Source: Janthinobacterium sp.
GTDB lineage: Bacteria; Pseudomonadota; Gammaproteobacteria; Burkholderiales; Burkholderiaceae_D
DNA: 7,142 bases
NCBI GenBank assembly: GCA_003482555.1
Contig: DMYQ01000117.1
Coordinates: 7,531-14,672, forward strand
Direction of reading: 5' to 3'
Part shown: piece after piece, positions 5,528 to 7,142 of the stretch
Layout: every line of letters starts with the position of its first letter
How positions within the stretch are numbered: the first letter of the stretch is position 1
The notes under the pieces: generated by a model
What the model was told of the DNA's origin: nothing
Databases searched by the model: none
Seen by the model: only the letters and a program-made list of their open reading frames with translations
Program-made: the position numbers and the translations under genes

Positions 5528-5612
5528 GAAAGGGCGGCGCGGCGACTGTCCTGGTCGCTGAAATAGGCAATAATGCGCCATGGGCGCCCCGCCTTCACGA
5601 CAAGGATATCGC

Positions 5613-6035
5613 ATGAATTTTTCCTGGCAAGCGTTTGCGCTGCTGTCGGCCCTGTTCGCGGCGCTCACGGCGATCCTCGGCAAGGTCGGCGTGGCCCACA
5701 TGAACAGCAATCTGGCGACCTTGATACGCACCATCGTCATCTTCCTGGTGACGGCCGCCATCGTCACCGCGCGCGCCGAATGGCAGAAGCCGGACGGCGG
5801 CAATTGGCTCGGCTGGGCCTGCCTGATCGCGTCCGGCGTCACCACCGGCCTGTCCTGGTTGTGTTATTTCCGCGCCCTGCAGATGGGGCCGGTATCCATG
5901 GTGGCGCCGATCGACAAGCTGAGCGTGGCGCTGGTGATGCTGGTCGGCTGGACGGTGCTGGGCGAGCCGTTCACGCTCAAGGGCGCCGTCGGCGGCGCCT
6001 TCGTCGTGCTCGGCTCGCTAATCCTGCTGTTTTAA
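5613..6035 (+). CDS. EamA-domain small membrane transporter
   Basis: 140 aa beginning MNFSWQAFALLSALFAALTA. It holds a single EamA unit with five predicted membrane segments at about 5-24, 34-53, 66-86, 93-115 and 121-140. Typical motifs are ILGKVGV (21-27), NLATLIRT (33-40), SWLCYFRALQMGPVSMVAPI (81-100) and GEPFTLKGAVGGAFVVLGSL (117-136). Most EamA proteins (drug/metabolite transporter superfamily) carry two such units; a one-unit protein would probably work as a dimer. The substrate is unknown. The start at 5613 is supported by AAGGA (5602-5606) 6 bases upstream; an in-frame ATG at 5580 lacks this and would add a polar tail. The gene converges on the aldo/keto reductase gene and the two stops share TTAA. 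Confidence 0.88.
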   Translation: MNFSWQAFALLSALFAALTAILGKVGVAHMNSNLATLIRTIVIFLVTAAIVTARAEWQKPDGGNWLGWACLIASGVTTGLSWLCYFRALQMGPVSMVAPIDKLSVALVMLVGWTVLGEPFTLKGAVGGAFVVLGSLILLF

Positions 6036-7045
6036 GGCTTGCGGCTGGCCACGGACTCGCTGTCCAGGTGCGCCATCGCATGCTCGTTATAGCGCGCGCC
6101 GGCGGCGGCGCCAGGCGGTATCACTTCGTCCAGGCGGGCCAGGTCGGCCGCCGACAAGGTCACGCCGCTCGCGCCCAAGGCTTCCCGCAAGCGCTCGCGC
6201 CGGCGCGCGCCGACCAGGGCCACGATATCCTCGCCCTGGGCCATGACCCAGGCGATCGCCACCTGCGCCACGCTGACGCCGAGCGCGTCGGCGATGGCGC
6301 GCACGCGCTCGACCAGGGCCAGGTTGCGCGCCAGGTTTTCGCCCTGGAAACGCGGGCTGGCCTGGCCGCGGAAGTCCGCCTCGCCGGCCCGCTGCGCGCT
6401 CCAGTGCCCGCTGATCAAGCCGCGCGACAGTACCCCGTAAGCCGTGATGCCGATGCCCAGTTCTCGCGCCACCGGCAGAATATCGCTTTCGACGCCGCGC
6501 GAAATCATCGAATATTCGATCTGCAAATCGCTGATCGGATGCACGGCGTGGGCTCGGCGCAGGGTCTCCGCGCTCACTTCCGACAGGCCGATGTGGCGCA
6601 CGTGGCCGGCCTTGATCAAGTCGGCGATGGCGCCCACCGTGTCTTCGATCGGCACCGCCGGGTCGAGCCGGGCCGGGCGGTAGATGTCGATGTGCTCGAC
6701 GCCCAGGCGGCGCAGCGAATAGGCGGCGAAATTCTTCACCGCCACGGGGCGGCAATCGCTCACGCTCCAGCCGCCGTTCGGGTCGCGCAGGGCGCCAAAC
6801 TTGACGCTGATGAGGGCTTGCTCGCGGCGGCCGCCCGCCAGCGCTTCGCGCAGCAGCATTTCATTCTCGCCCATGCCGTAAAAGTCGCCCGTGTCGAGCA
6901 GGGTCACGCCCGCCTCCAGGGCGGCGTGGATGGTGGCGATGCTCTCGCCGCGGTCGGCCGGACCGTACAGGTCGGACATGCCCATCAAGCCGAGGCCGAT
7001 GGCGGATACGTGCGGGCCGGTGCGGCCAAGTTGACGCTGTTGCAT
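6032..7045 (-). CDS. Aldo/keto reductase with altered catalytic tetrad
   Basis: 337 aa beginning MQQRQLGRTGPHVSAIGLGL, a full-length (beta/alpha)8 NADPH-dependent aldo/keto reductase. Family landmarks: GLGLMGMSDLYG (17-28), LLDTGDFYGMGENE with Asp51 and Tyr56, SVKFG with Lys82, GHVRHIGLSEVS (147-158), LQIEYSMISRGVE (174-186), ITAYGVLSRGLISG (200-213) and a C-terminal cofactor region near 268-290 (IVALVGARRRERL). Three of the four tetrad residues (Asp, Tyr, Lys) are present. Where most members have a His (YQHRVDP type), this one reads IDIYRPARLDP with Ala125. The substrate is unknown. The start at 7045 is chosen for GGAG (ctcc, 7052-7055) 6 bases upstream and the family-typical MQxRxLG start; an in-frame ATG at 7087 adds 14 residues without support. 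It ends overlapping the EamA stop by 4 bases. Confidence 0.94.
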   Translation of the reverse strand: MQQRQLGRTGPHVSAIGLGLMGMSDLYGPADRGESIATIHAALEAGVTLLDTGDFYGMGENEMLLREALAGGRREQALISVKFGALRDPNGGWSVSDCRPVAVKNFAAYSLRRLGVEHIDIYRPARLDPAVPIEDTVGAIADLIKAGHVRHIGLSEVSAETLRRAHAVHPISDLQIEYSMISRGVESDILPVARELGIGITAYGVLSRGLISGHWSAQRAGEADFRGQASPRFQGENLARNLALVERVRAIADALGVSVAQVAIAWVMAQGEDIVALVGARRRERLREALGASGVTLSAADLARLDEVIPPGAAAGARYNEHAMAHLDSESVASRKP

Positions 7046-7085
7046 GGTGATCTCCAGTGGATGGGGCGCATGGCCCGGTGAAATC

Positions 7086-7114
7086 ATTATGCGATGGATG
7101 CAAAATCCAATAAA
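7086..7114 (-). promoter_or_regulatory. Candidate promoter of the aldo/keto reductase gene
   Basis: The DNA from about 7080 to the right edge is clearly AT-rich compared with the rest. On the minus strand CATAAT (plus 7086-7091) could be a -10 box, with TTTATT 17 bases upstream as a poor -35. The transcript would begin roughly 34 bases before the ATG. A 10-bp palindrome ATATCGATAT lies at 7122-7131 and may belong to a divergent regulator's operator beyond the edge. Confidence 0.3.
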
Positions 7115-7142
7115 TACAGTAATATCGATATGTTTATTCGAG

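Noticed and set aside
5382..5570. Chemoreceptor start at 5570
   Set aside because: No Shine-Dalgarno fits, the added 63 residues look non-coding, and a strong site precedes the ATG at 5381.
5573..7081. 502-codon plus-strand open frame
   Set aside because: It is out of frame with the EamA gene and antisense to the aldo/keto reductase.
7089..7142. Possible divergent gene starting at 7089 or 7130
   Set aside because: Only up to 18 codons before the edge, no Shine-Dalgarno and no recognisable N-terminus; it could be a regulator but cannot be supported.

Overview
The window looks like GC-rich chromosomal DNA of a betaproteobacterium, most likely Oxalobacteraceae (Janthinobacterium, Massilia or Duganella type). 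This rests on codon use, the style of the chemoreceptor and a GGGGTCAGGTCTCG-type intergenic repeat. No database search was possible, so the family placement is inference. No rRNA, tRNA, CRISPR array, intact insertion sequence or phage gene was seen.

Left part (1-1960, minus strand): a three-gene operon reading right to left. It encodes a small secreted six-cysteine peptide precursor (bufferin type), a DUF692/MNIO iron oxidase (BufB/HvfB type) and a DUF2063/HvfC-type partner that runs off the left edge. This is a ribosomally made, post-translationally modified peptide system. In characterised relatives the oxidase modifies precursor cysteines and the product binds metal, chiefly copper, in the periplasm. 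The sequence also shows a possible ECF-sigma promoter, a strong Shine-Dalgarno for the peptide, and a GC hairpin between peptide and oxidase genes. The oxidase start has no visible Shine-Dalgarno, which fits much more precursor than enzyme.

Middle (1961-3562): a short plus-strand remnant of a chemoreceptor C-terminus, then a YfcG-like glutathione transferase on minus. A 244-bp divergent region follows, and then a small plus-strand lipoprotein of unknown function.

3561-3727: a compound repeat between two converging genes. It has a 15-bp tandem duplication, repeated GGGGTCA motifs and a perfect 27-bp inverted repeat with a 9-nt loop. It resembles a REP/BIME-type element.

Right part (3735-7142): a minus-strand methyl-accepting chemotaxis protein with an sCache-like sensor, whose last 50 or so residues are destroyed by a one-base insertion. 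Next come a plus-strand single-domain EamA transporter and a minus-strand aldo/keto reductase. These two converge and share a TTAA at their stops. The reductase has Ala where the catalytic His is usually found. The genes from 2155 onward look like independent housekeeping or accessory units; the only clear multi-gene system is the bufferin-type operon.
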